From Fistulifera solaris (lineage: Eukaryota; Bacillariophyta; Bacillariophyceae; Naviculales; Stauroneidaceae): a DNA stretch of 64,000 bases. The DNA is taken from contig AP026164.1 in assembly GCA_030295235.1 (NCBI GenBank), positions 744,001 to 808,000 on the forward strand. The letters run 5' to 3'. The notes beneath the pieces are model-generated. The model searched no databases and had not been told where the DNA came from. It saw only the letters and a program-made list of their open reading frames with translations. The first letter of the stretch is position 1, and the number at the start of each line of letters is the position of its first letter. Positions 1 to 10,656 of this stretch are shown here, piece after piece. Both the position numbers and the translations under genes were made by a program.

Positions 1-34
1 GCTGTTTCTATTAAAATCATGTCAATTTTTTACT

Positions 35-1689
35 CTATAATAAAACATTGGATGATCTATGATTCAGAATATCGTCACCGGTGCTTGGTATGCTTTGGGG
101 AATCGGTGAATGCATTTCCAGATTGTCGGAAATACTGGAATCGACTCGAGTCATTCCGTGACGCCCGCTACTACAACATCCTTTCTTTCCGGTAGCTGTC
201 ATGTACAATATTGCCCCCAATCCCACTGTTGCCATGCTGAATAGGTAAGTTGTCCACGATGCGAGTAATAAGACTGCAACAGTCATAACAAGAGTCGGTG
301 CCAAGAATATAATGCACCCAGTCGTTCCAAAAGGAATTTTCCAGGGTCTATGTATATCGGGACGCGTAATGCGCAATTTGATAAAGGCCGCAAACTCGAA
401 AAGGAGCGATATTGAGTAATTGAAATTGAGCATTTCAATGAGATGGTCTAAGTCTGTTACACCCATCACAACAATCACCGCTGTGCCGAGAAGAATGCCG
501 TACGTTGGGGTTCCGTAGCGCGATCGTGTTGCAAAAATAGACGGAAGAAAACCGCGTTCAGCCATTCCCAGTATTTGAAAGGCATCCGAGGACAGTTCGG
601 CTAAAAAGAGCGCAACGTTGCTGATTCCCGCGGCAAAATGGTCCAATCGCCCAGCCACTGTCCAACGACTTCACTGGCGACTCGACCCAGATATCCATCC
701 ACCCAAGCACTTTGTGGAGCATCGGAAGCCCCCAACGCCACTAGAAGAGGAACAAAGTATCCCGCAGCCACAAGAACGAACCCCCACATCATCCCTTGTG
801 GGAAAATCTTGCCCGGATCTTCGACGTCGGCCGACAAGCACGCGGCGGCATCAAACGAATTGAGATTCCAAAACAAATTGTTGATGAAGGGTCTCCACAA
901 AACGCCTCCCCAAGTAATGCTGTCCCAAAACGATGTCCCGACGTCGTCGGCTACGACTGTTTCCGTGGGCATTTGAAACCATCGACTCGGATCGACTTTG
1001 AACGCCCCGACAATCGTGAGTATCATGAAAGGACTCATTGCGACGAAACAAATGGCAATGGCCATTTTTCCAACAACATCGAGACCCAAGTAGTTGACAT
1101 AAGCCAACGAAATGGAAATACTCGACAAGAGACAAAATCGTATGACGGGATGTCGGACACCACCGGCTTCCGGTGCATCGGAGTCCACGGGCTGCAGTAC
1201 TTCTACCACATAATCCAAGAACAAGACGGGATAGATCGCATTGTCCGTCGCTCCCGCAATCCAATTAAGATACCCCGAAATCCATCCCGCCATGGAACCA
1301 AAGGCTTCTTCGACCCACGCGACACCGCCGGACGATTCGGGAAAGGCTGCTCCCAATTCGGCCGTAATCGCCGCTTCTTGCAACGACCACAAGAAAGGCA
1401 TGATCAAAAATCCCAACAGTGTGTAAAAATTACCCGCTGATCGAACACTGGCTTCGACACCAAAGGGTCCTCCCGAGACATTGTAAAAGACAATGACGGC
1501 GAGGGGCAGAACACCAATCTTTCCGGGTAAGCCGTGGGGATTGTGTGGTGTTGGCAGGGCGTATTCGTCATCGAAGGCTGATTCCAGGTTGTCGCTATTG
1601 TGGATGAGATCGGATCGTTCTTCTTCTTGTGACAGCGAGGCATTGTGTGTCTCGGCAGACACTACGGAAAGGACGGGTTCGTCCTTCAT
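35..1689 (-). CDS. PUT/LAT-type polyamine / L-amino acid transporter (copy 1)
   Basis: An APC-superfamily permease that most resembles the plant and protist PUT/LAT group, which moves polyamines and amino acids with protons across membranes. Recognised from the FYNVSGGPFGVE block, the WSLQEA-TAELGAAFPE block, the DNAIYPVLFLDYV stretch and the C-terminal LGMAERGFLP...RYGTPTYGILL block, with about 12 hydrophobic segments. About 551 aa if read through. The frame breaks once near 640, inside the conserved GDWT...FAAGISN block, where one base is missing beside a T4 run (read on the minus strand). The neighbour transcribed the other way is a close paralogue. Unlike that paralogue, this copy has no intron at the AFQ/LGMAERG position. 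The N-terminal ~60 residues are acidic and predicted cytosolic. Substrate is inferred from family only. Confidence 0.85.
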
Positions 1690-2350
1690 TCCTTTTCAAA
1701 ATAGAGATACAAAAAGACACCCAGCAAGTTGCAGCGCGTACAGATGAACTCAACAATTCAAAACAACAAAATTCGCTGCAAAGATGCAAGATCGGTGGTC
1801 TGACAGGGTAGTTCGTTGAATGCAAACACAATGACAACGACGGCAACGATGAATAACGCGCAAGCAAGCACGAAACGCAAAAGGTGTGTCCTTGTGTCGT
1901 CTGTTTCGGAAATTCCGAACCATCGAGCGAAGTTCGTCACAGTACAAAACGTGCGTTGTACGTTGGAGAAGCGTAGTATAGTCTACTTAGTCGTCTGGCC
2001 TCTCGTAGTAAAAATAATGTGTGGGAGGCAGAAGCGGCGTTTTGGTGACAGTTTCCGAATTTGACGGCGGTCAACCGAAATGATGGGGGCTGCGTTGATG
2101 CTTCTGCAAATCCAAGAGACGTCGAACGAAGTCTTCTTTGCATTTATTAACATCACGTTCATCGGGCTGTTTTTTCATAAACTCAAGCACTGCGAACGAT
2201 CTACAAAGTACTACAAAGTAGTCTCATATACATACACAAAGCAGGTAGCGATGGTTGTGAATACCCTCGCTCACCACATGCCCGTCATTGCGGAAGGAGC
2301 GACGATCCCTGATGACGCCCCTTTCATCGAAAGTGACAACTTGATTCCTC
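1690..2350. promoter_or_regulatory. shared upstream region between two divergent transporter genes
   Basis: About 560-660 bases separate the two divergent transporter starts, so promoter elements of both genes must lie here. I see a direct AGTACTACAA-type repeat near 2205-2220 but no clear TATA box. The downstream gene may start at 2251 in another frame, which would narrow this region. Confidence 0.4.
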
Positions 2351-4055
2351 ATGAAACAACTCCTTTTGTACGATACAAACGACGATCTTCCAGTACAAGT
2401 TCGATCTTCCCCGACGACTTTTTTTGTTCCGGAAAAATTAGGTCTTGTCTCGTTTTCCATCTTGGTCTTTTACAATGTTTCCGGAGGACCCTTTGGAGTC
2501 GAAGCGAGTGTCCGCGCCGGCGGCAATTTTTATTCTTTACTGGGATTTCTCGTCGTTCCTTTGATATGGTCGTTACAAGAAGCGGCCATGACGGCCGAAT
2601 TGGGTGCGGCCTTTCCGGAAGCTTCGGGAGGAGTAGCGTGGGTGGAAGAAGCCTTTGGGTCGACGGCCGGTTGGATGTCGGGATATTTGAATTGGGTCGC
2701 GGGAGCGACCGACAATGCGATTTATCCAGTGCTCTTTTTAGAGTACGTCATGCAGATTTTCAAAGCCAGTGTACTGGAGGAAATTGAATCGGCGCACTCG
2801 GACACGATGCATCATTTGATTCGCATTTTTCTCATTACGGCGATATCCACGTCATTGGCGTATATCAACTGGTTGGGATTGGAGTTGGTGGGTCGTATTA
2901 GTATACTCATCTGCTTTGTCGCGATGAGTCCGTTCGTTCTACTCTTGCTCGTGGGTGCTGCCAAATGTGATCCCAGTCGGTGGTTTGAAATACCCGATCA
3001 AATTTGTTCGGATCATACCGTGAGCTTCTGGGAAAGTGGATTCGTGACGACGGGTGTCTTATGGCGACCCTTGATCAACAATTTGTATTGGAATTTGAAC
3101 TCTTTTGATGCAGCGGGAAGCTTTGCCGCCGATGTCGATGATCCCAACAAGACCTTTGCCCGGGGAATGATGTGGGGTCTCCTGCTTGTGACGATTGGCT
3201 ACTTTGTACCGTTATTGATTGCCACGGGAGCCTCCGATACGCCTCATTCCAGAGTGGGTGGAAGGCTATCTTGCCGGTATAGCCTTTGATGTGGGAGGAG
3301 TTTGGCTAGGAGCTTGGACTGTGTTTGCTGCCGGGGTCAGCAATATTGCCATGTTTCAAGCAGAGATGAGTGCTGATGCCTATCAAGGTACGTCTCGAAA
3401 AATGATAAAAGTCGCCATTTCATTTGCCATGTGTTTTATTGATTACTATTCTCACTCGTTCACCTTGGTTAAAAACTTCACTTCTTGCTTCAACTATACC
3501 TTACGGTTCTTACGTTTTACAATTTCCGATACAACTTTCCTGTATTTTTTCAACATTCACTACGTTATTTAATTCACTCGAATGGGACTATAATGGGCTA
3601 CAGTGATGGGAATGGCGGAGCGAGGCTTTTTGCCCAAGATTTTCGCTCGCCGCAGTCGACAAGGAACACCCACTTACGGTATCCTACTTGGAACAGCGGT
3701 CATCATTGTGGCTTCGTCATTCTCTAATTTTGACGAACTCGTGGAGATGCTCAACTTCATGTACACTCTTTCTCTCGTGTTTGAATTTGCTGCCTTTATC
3801 AAGCTCCGAGTATCGCACAGCGAGACACATCGCCCATGGAAAGTGCCGCTCAATACCTTTGGTTGCATTCTGTTTTTGCTGCCAACTATGGTCTTTATGG
3901 TCATTATTATTGTCATTGCTTCATGGAAGAGTTACGTATTTGCTCTCGTCTTTGGAATGATTGGTTTTTTCTTATTTCTGTCATCCGAGTCGCGGAGACA
4001 AGCCAGTCGACGGAACAAGGAGGGCAGTTCTGCCGACGATAAAGATAAGCTGTAA
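2351..4055 (+). CDS. PUT/LAT-type polyamine / L-amino acid transporter (copy 2)
   Basis: Paralogue of the divergent transporter at 35-1689 and colinear with it along its whole length: GLVSFSILVFYNVSGGPFGVE, TAELGAAFPEASGG, DNAIYPVLFLEYV, WTVFAAGVSNIAMFQAEMS, then VMGMAERGFLP and GTPTYGILLGTA. An intron at 3388-3603 (GTACGT...CTACAG, 216 bases, unusually long for this window) interrupts the gene between AYQ and VMGMAERG. One extra base near 3250 breaks the frame between GASDTPH and EWVEGYL; about 495 aa after allowing for it. The start at 2351 is the first Met in the conserved frame. An alternative start at 2251 opens an acidic 58-residue leader in another frame that joins after a T7 run near 2420; the paralogue also has a ~60-residue acidic leader, so this is plausible. 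Membrane transporter; substrate not resolvable from sequence. Confidence 0.82.
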
Positions 4056-4783
4056 CATTATCAATGAAACAAAGTGCCCTCCCATACAGTCCTTTGCGAG
4101 TGGAAGTGAATAGCTGGGAAGCAGAAGAGGTTGCTAGATCCATTTGTGTCGCTATCCTTGTGTTCATTTTTGATTTTATGGTTTAGACTAAAGAGCAAGT
4201 AACCTTTCATTTTGCGAGATAGAGACGAAAGAAGATTAGATTTTCGCTTTGCTCGGTTTTAAGGGTACTGGTACTGAAGGCCGCTAGGATGACTTTCGCT
4301 AGTGATAGTTCCGCAAAAGTTCTACTCCGGAGTACTATACCCGGTACCGGTACCGGTACTCCTTTGCCTGGTAGAACAAACTGTTTTGCTTTTTTACCAC
4401 GACTGGAATTCAGTCATGACTCATGACTGGCAATAGCAGTACCGGGTCATCCCCTCCTTCTTTTTCGCCCATACTGGTCTGCGCGCCCCAATCGCGCTAT
4501 TCTTTTTTCTTCGAGTGTCTCTTTGTCATCGCAAGAAAGGTGACGAAAAACGGTCCAGCTGGCGAAACACGACACAAAACCATTCATACCTGATACCTGG
4601 TACTGGTATGACAGCGTCGTAATTCAGATACGCGTCATCGTTATTACTTTTCTTTCCAGCTCGATCAACCACGCCATTCTCTGAATTCACAATTGCCACG
4701 GAGCCCTTACTTCGCAAGATCCTCAAAATATCTGATATCACAGCTGTAATTGAGCTATTACTGGAAAAGTATTATTTTGCAAC
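4056..4783. other. intergenic region with GGTACC repeats and a palindromic core
   Basis: No credible gene. Near 4340-4362 there is a short run of overlapping CCGGTACCGGTACC units. At 4398-4419 lies a solo copy of the palindromic CACGACTG...CAGTCATGA core that also bounds the dispersed repeats elsewhere in the window, followed directly by a second CATGACTGG word. The lipase-like gene starts at 4784. Confidence 0.5.
4398..4419 (+). repeat. solo palindromic core CACGACTG-N6-CAGTCATGA
   Basis: A 22-base imperfect palindrome, GACTG facing CAGTC, matching the cores at 23.76, 24.02, 50.92, 51.14, 60.90 and 61.11 kb. The flanks here do not show the other words of the repeat unit, so this is a solo core or a decayed copy. 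Confidence 0.5.
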
Positions 4784-6139
4784 ATGCAAGCTACAGAGAA
4801 AACGGCTGCTTCTATTCTCAGGAAAAGACCCGTCGGAGGGACAAAAACAAAAGTAGACAATGTGCCTCCGCTCGTGACGCTCCGCTTGGATTCAGCGGTG
4901 TCCATTAGCACGAGTGCGTCTTCTGAGTCAATATCGAATGATTTTGGTAAAGTTTACGTGCCACCGCCACTCGTCACTCAGACTTCCGTTCTCCTGGTGG
5001 GCTTTTTTATATTTATTCTGGCAACAGTATATCCTCCGCTAATTCTTCTGCTTGCCTACATGGTTTCCAAACTCATTCCGTATTCGTTTCGCGTGAACGA
5101 CGACGCGGCTTCGAGGCGAACATTGTTTGCCGAATTCACCAAGCGGGATGATCTACCGGACGAATTCAAGCAACTCCCCAGCCACATTTTACTGGAAGAG
5201 TCGTATTGGGTCAACTCAAGGTATGTATCTTTCTTGTTTGTCGCACAAGTAAGCCTATGTAGTAGTTTCACTGACTTTATTTGTTGTGCAGAGGCATGGC
5301 GTTATGTACAACAACGATGACACCGAAAAACAAGCCGATCCGCGCTGTTGTTTGTTTCTGCCACGGTTATACGGACAATGTAAGCTATATGAAGCAGATC
5401 GAGTACCAAAGGCTTGTGGATGAAGGAATCGCTTTTGTGGCCATAGAATATGAAGGACATGGTCGGTCCGACGGTTCTCTAGGGCTGATCAACGACTGGA
5501 ACTGTTTAATTGAGGATGTGTCTTCCTTTTTCAGGAAATTTCTAGGACCCGATTTGTAGGAAAAAGTATCTTTCTTATGGGTGAATCGATGGGGGAGCAG
5601 TTGCGTACTGCACATACAAACGCATCCCACACATTTTCCGCGGAGTCGTCTTTGTGTGTCCGATGTGCAAGATCAGCGACGATATGTTGCCTCCCCAGTG
5701 GGTCGTAAACACACTTATCTGGTTGATTGGACCTTCGGGGAGTACGTCGTTTCTCGGTTATCTTCCGATTGCTCCGGCGAAACAAAATGTGGGCGAAGTG
5801 GCGAACAAACTAGAAGAGAAACGTATTGTAAATGGGCGCGCTCCGCTCAATTATGAACGAAATCCTCGTTTGGCGACAGCTCGTGAACTCATCAAAGCTA
5901 CACAAAGTATCTCGAGCAGCTTATCAGAATTCGATGCCAGCTTCTTAGTAATACACGGGAAAGACGACCGCGTCACAGATCCAAAGTTGTCACAATCACT
6001 TTATGAGGAATCCAAATCGAAAGACAAGTCCCTTCGACTTTACGATGGAATGTGGCACGGTTTGACCAGTACGGAGCCAGACGAGAATATCGATCTTGTC
6101 TTTAGCGACGCTATTGCATGGATTTTGCAGCGTTCTTAG
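4784..6139 (+). CDS. monoacylglycerol lipase-like alpha/beta hydrolase, membrane-anchored
   Basis: Alpha/beta hydrolase of the monoacylglycerol lipase / lysophospholipase group, expected to cleave an acyl ester of a glycerolipid. The N-terminal ~65 residues are Ser/Thr-rich, followed by a strong hydrophobic segment (about residues 67-95, LLVGFFIFILATVY), so the enzyme is probably membrane anchored. Then come CFCHGYTDN (oxyanion region), YEGHGRSDG, the nucleophile GESMGG, HGKDDRVTD with the acid, and MWHGLTS with the catalytic His near the C-terminus. One intron, 5221-5291 (GTATGT...TGCAG, 71 bases). The frame shifts twice, near 5554 (T run) and 5594 (G5 run, inside GESMGG); each fits one missing base, giving 428 aa. 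The 3' end faces the eEF2 kinase gene 60 bases away. Confidence 0.8.
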
Positions 6140-6199
6140 ATGCAGAGACTGATTTTTACATAGAGTAGATTAGACTTAAATTATCACATTTGGTATTGT

Positions 6200-8514
6200 T
6201 CAGTGTAATTCAGCCGCTTTTAGACTCCATTCAGAAGCGACTTTCATTTTCCCTGCGTTCACAGCCTCGTCGGCAGCAAGTGCATACAATCTAGAAGCTT
6301 CGTCAACTTTGCCCAGCCTCTCTTTTACTTGTGCAAGGTCTGCAAGCAGATCATATGTTTCTATTGCAAATTTATCGTCGTCTTCACCCTCGCCACCGAA
6401 AGCCTCCTCGTCCGACAAGGGGCCACCTAAAGTTGTTTGAGTGGCTGTCGGAGGAATGAGTAAACGTACATGGTTTTTTCCAAGTGTTTCTAAAGATCCG
6501 TCGTCGTCGTAACAAACGGTGATGGAATTTCCGTCATCGGCAACCGACTGGACAGTACCGCTGTAATAAGTGCCCTCCAAGCTGTAGTTCCCCTCGACTC
6601 GGTCACCTGTGTTGAATGTCGGTTGCGTGGATAGTCTTAAGCTTCTCGTCTTGTGACGTGTTGCTTCGTCTTTCTCCTCTGTGGCTGAATTAATTAAATT
6701 AACAGTATCAGCTAAAATTTGTTCCATCATTTCATCGGAACATGACTGTTCACCAATCAGAGACGATTCGTCTCTTAAAATTTGAATCAGCAGGCATCCA
6801 GCTGCTGCTTTTGGTGACGAAGGAGTGTAAGGGCTATTCATCGCTCTTCTCAAGAGTTCTTTCGCGCCCTCGAAATCAACCGGAATAATTGAACTGAGTA
6901 AGTTTGATACCGATGACTCAAGATTTGCCTGGACACGAGCAAGGGCTAAACAAGCTGGTGCGTTATGAAGCGCTGCCGCATACGAGAGATGAAAAACCAC
7001 GGAAGCAACATCGTGGTCGTCCACAGCGTCACCGTGGTAGTCAGGAACTGTCTCGGGAAATCGGCCCATGCCATGTAGAACAGCAAGCTGGTAGTGAATT
7101 TTCCCAAGATTTTTGGTCGTTTCGTCGCTTGGAACCATCGGGGCAGAGACCTTCCTAACGATAGCACTTCCACGAAGCTTGGAGTATCCATCTGAATCAT
7201 TTCTTTTGAAATGCCGCTCGCGAAGCTCACCTGATATTTTGCGATGAAAATCACGATGCGAAAATTCCAAGTCGTGCTTGGCTCGGATCAGACATGCAGT
7301 AATTTCATCAACATCACTAGAACTACGTGCCAAACCAGGTGATCTGGGTTTTAGGAGAGAGTGTCGAACTCTGTCACTGATCGACTGGCGACGCGATATG
7401 TTAGACTGCCTTTGCGTATCTTGGAGTCCTTCTGGTAGTAAGTCTCTGGGGTTTAGTAACGCACTTTGTCGCCGCATCCTGTTTGCATCGAGCTTTTGGA
7501 ATGTATTAACTTCTTCTTCCAATGAAGCGTCATCGTCCGAGATCGTCTCTTCATCCTCTTCATACTTTGCTTGACTTTTGAGCTCATTTCGTGAGAGAGG
7601 AAACACTGGAATCCCTAATGCGTCAGATAAGGTGGAATGGCGAAAGTTTTTGAAAAATAAAGCCATGCCTCTGGGACCCAAATCACCATCTCCAAATCTA
7701 TAATCACTGGACAACACTTGGGGGTCAGTGTAGAGATCCCCGACACCTTGAATATCTGCAACCAGACGATTCCCTTGACTGGCATGGAAGGAGAATGCGC
7801 TGAAAACTTGTGGTGTGATTCGTCTTAAATCAGTGTCAACAAATCCAGCGTTCGTATTGTGCTTTACAAAACCAGCCCCATAGCGATCCGTTCCGGCAAT
7901 AAACCTCTCCACGGCGAACCATGGCTTTCCGGGTCGATCAGGAAACTCAACAGCATAGGCCCGGATAAAAACGATCTTGCTGGGTGGTTCACAAGCATTG
8001 AACCTAGTCGCCCAATATTGCGCCTCGTATTGCAACATGATGTCGTTTTGTACTGCTCGCTTTGCCTCATCGGAAGTGTCGATTACCCCACCCTTGTGAT
8101 AAGCTTTGGCAACATAGTTGTTCGCATAGGCCCAGCCAAGTTTGTGAAAGCCTCGATTTGTTGCAGACAATGGTGGTTGGGCCCGCTTCTTCATCCGATA
8201 ACAAAATCGCATAGCGCCGTTGGTAAAAGAATCTCTCTCGATCTTTACAATCGTTTCGTCGGATGTCCATGACTCTTCTTGGGGATTATAAAGATGACTT
8301 TTCAGCAGAAGAATAATGAGGAAGGCATCCTCTTTTTATAGTACTCGCACATCAACTCTTACCGAATAACTCTCTCCGCCGGAATCTTATGTATCTCGTG
8401 TTTCGCCCAAGGATCGCCTTCCTCAATGGCTTGTGCAGCCGATGAGCGCAAAAGTTGCAGCACGCTCTTCTTTCGCGCATTGCGATCGGCTTGCTGGATT
8501 GTTGCGGTGTCCAT
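6200..8514 (-). CDS. EEF2K: eukaryotic elongation factor 2 kinase (alpha-kinase) with embedded Tudor-like module
   Basis: Atypical alpha-kinase that in other eukaryotes phosphorylates eEF2 and slows translation elongation. Two exons, 8514-8363 and 8297-6200, with a 65-base intron; together exactly 749 aa, no frameshift. Exon 1 (50 aa) holds a basic amphipathic stretch at residues 13-28 and the DPWAKHEIHKIPAER block typical just before the kinase. The kinase domain (about 60-285) shows NGAMRFCYRMKK, the ATP lysine in YVAKAYHK, TPQVFSAFSFHAS, VADIQGVGDLYTDPQ with the catalytic Asp, and DGDLGPRGMALFF. After an acidic Ser-rich linker come Sel1-like helical repeats (about 435-530 and 705-749). Between them sits a Tudor/chromo-like beta module (about 609-664: GDRVEGNY...TYYSGTVQSV...VCYDDDGS) that I do not know from animal eEF2K. 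The intron was placed by matching the eEF2K pre-kinase segment VIR/HLYNPQEESW across it. Confidence 0.9.
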
Positions 8515-10656
8515 GGTAGCAGCGATCAGAGGTGGGGTCCACTTGACGTTCGCAGGCGTCGCATGGTGAATTGTGAAAAGAAATGCGCTTTTTTTCACAA
8601 TCCTTTTTCTCCCGTTCGATTTTGCGTTTATTGCACGCAGAATTTGGGAGTGGCGAGGCGCGAGGTCTTGTGAGTGCCGCTCCGTTAGTCCCGAGATATT
8701 AATACAGCGATGATTATTTCGGTTCCGGAATTTTCCACCGACATTCGTCTTCAAAGCGTCATCTTAGTAACGAATCTATCTTACTTGGTAAGTCGTCGCT
8801 GCTCGTTGTATTGGTGCTGGTGTCGAATGGTCGTCTTCAATACCTTTCTAGGTCGGACATCGGTTAGAGGAGCGACTATCTAGCAACAATGTGCTCGACG
8901 GAGGACCTCAATAAGAATATTAAAGATGAGTTCACTTGCTACAACACACAGCGTAAAGCATCCTGGAAAGTTTTGTTTGAAGATATTGATTGCAAAACAA
9001 CTAGGAATCTTAAGCCTATTGGCATTGAAACTGAGAATTTTTGAGTCGAGTACCAGCCGATGATATTTTATCAAAGGCAAATCTTCTTATTTACTAAGAT
9101 TACTGAAAAAAGTTACGCGTGCTTGAAGAGCATCTCGGTGCTAACTTGCCGACGACAATTCCCTTGACGACTGACGTTTCGCCTCTCATGCTTCTCACGC
9201 CTCTCACCCTGTGGGTAAAGCCGAGGTACCAAAACGTTTTAAGCATCCCACGACCAGCATTTCCGACAATTTGGAATAGCAAACACAAAAAGAACGGTGA
9301 AGCCCTATTTCCGCTGTCACTTCTTACGGAATAGTATGACTTATAAAATGAATTTCCTTGGTAAAAGTAGCCAAAAATGGAAAAACTGTTCTCCCAGAGG
9401 TCGCTGATTCACATGTGAACACAGGCTGTGACAACTGGGCAACAATCAAGAGTGCTCTTGCTCTGAACTTTTCAAAATCTAGTCGTTGTGGCAACTTTCG
9501 TTTATGACTGCAATCGATTGGACCAAAATGGTACATCACCGAAACCTCTTTCAGGTTTCTTCATGCTCAAAACAGCGTTTCAAGAAGGAAAAGACTTTCA
9601 GGAAAGCGCAAGAAGATTATAATGACGAATGGTGAATGACCCCAAAGTGCATCATTGTCACGGCTCACTGCCAAGAACTTTCATTCAATGCAAAGAAACA
9701 AGAAAATGACCGACATTTTCGTTATTTCTTCAGGCCTTTTAAGGTCTTTTACTATGAATCAGATACAACATTAAAAATTACTCCGGGGTAGCAAGAATTG
9801 AAGATATCTTTCGAAAGGTCGTCGATCTGCTCGGCACGACTTGGGCCAAATTTGATCCTGATCGTTTTTCAAGGTGTGTTTGCCTTGCATTTTGTTGGCC
9901 AAAGACATGGATTGAAAACACAAGGTCTATACTGTAGGATCTAAATGATACGGAGTACTCCGTATAACCTTGGATCGGTACCGGTACTCAAAAATTGTTG
10001 CATGTCACAGTATGTTCGGAAAATGTCACCGAGGGTGTGCGGACTGCGGACAGACTTGAACCTTTTCAGTCTAGTCTCGTGAATAAAGGTAAGACGACTC
10101 ATTTTTCAAAGTCAGTCATGTCGCAGCGACATTTCCAATACACTTTGAAATGTAGATTTGTTGGTTTTAAAACTTAAAACTTGGAAGTCTTTTCGGATCT
10201 TTGACACATACTTGGACTGTCTGCCATTGTGTAGAATGGAAAACGTTGACAAAATTCTTGATCTTGATCTTTTCGCTCGCCAGCGCGATCCGACAACCTT
10301 TGGTGCGCTGCTTGCTGCCACCAACGCTGTTTGAAGCATCCATCAATAATGCAGACGATTTAACAACGATCTTGTTGTCATTACCCACTGCACACTGACA
10401 TCTTCTATTCAGTAAAGAAAGCTGTGTCATTGAATTGCTTTATAGAACAAAAGCAAACAGCAGCAGGCAACCACACCTACGGAAGTGCTTTGTTGAACTC
10501 AATTTCTTTCCATTTTCTCGTGTCTTGTTCACGAATCTTGGAGTTATATTCTGATTGATTGATCGACGGATACGTTTGTACACATTCTCCAAGAAGATTG
10601 GAATACTCGCACGATTTATCTACCTGCTGGCTACCGTTTTTACATCGCGCACTATT
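8515..10656. other. long intergenic region without a supported gene
   Basis: About 2.1 kb between the eEF2 kinase start and the Myb gene start, so it contains both upstream regions. Short open frames exist but none is conserved-looking or supported by splice sites. At 9948-9965 is a perfect 18-base palindrome built on TACGGAGTA/TACTCCGTA, followed by GGTACCGGTACTC near 9976. No tRNA-like cloverleaf was found by eye. Confidence 0.5.
9948..9965. repeat. perfect palindrome ATACGGAGTACTCCGTAT
   Basis: An 18-base perfect inverted repeat. Its half-site ATACGGAGTA recurs at 47038-47047 and 50209-50218, each time in a region upstream of a gene, so it may be a bound regulatory word. Function is not shown by sequence. 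Confidence 0.45.

Noticed and set aside
601-658. Programmed ribosomal frameshifting in the transporter and other genes
   Set aside because: The shifts differ in direction and site, have no common slippery heptamer or downstream structure, and occur in about half of all genes; assembly indels explain them better.
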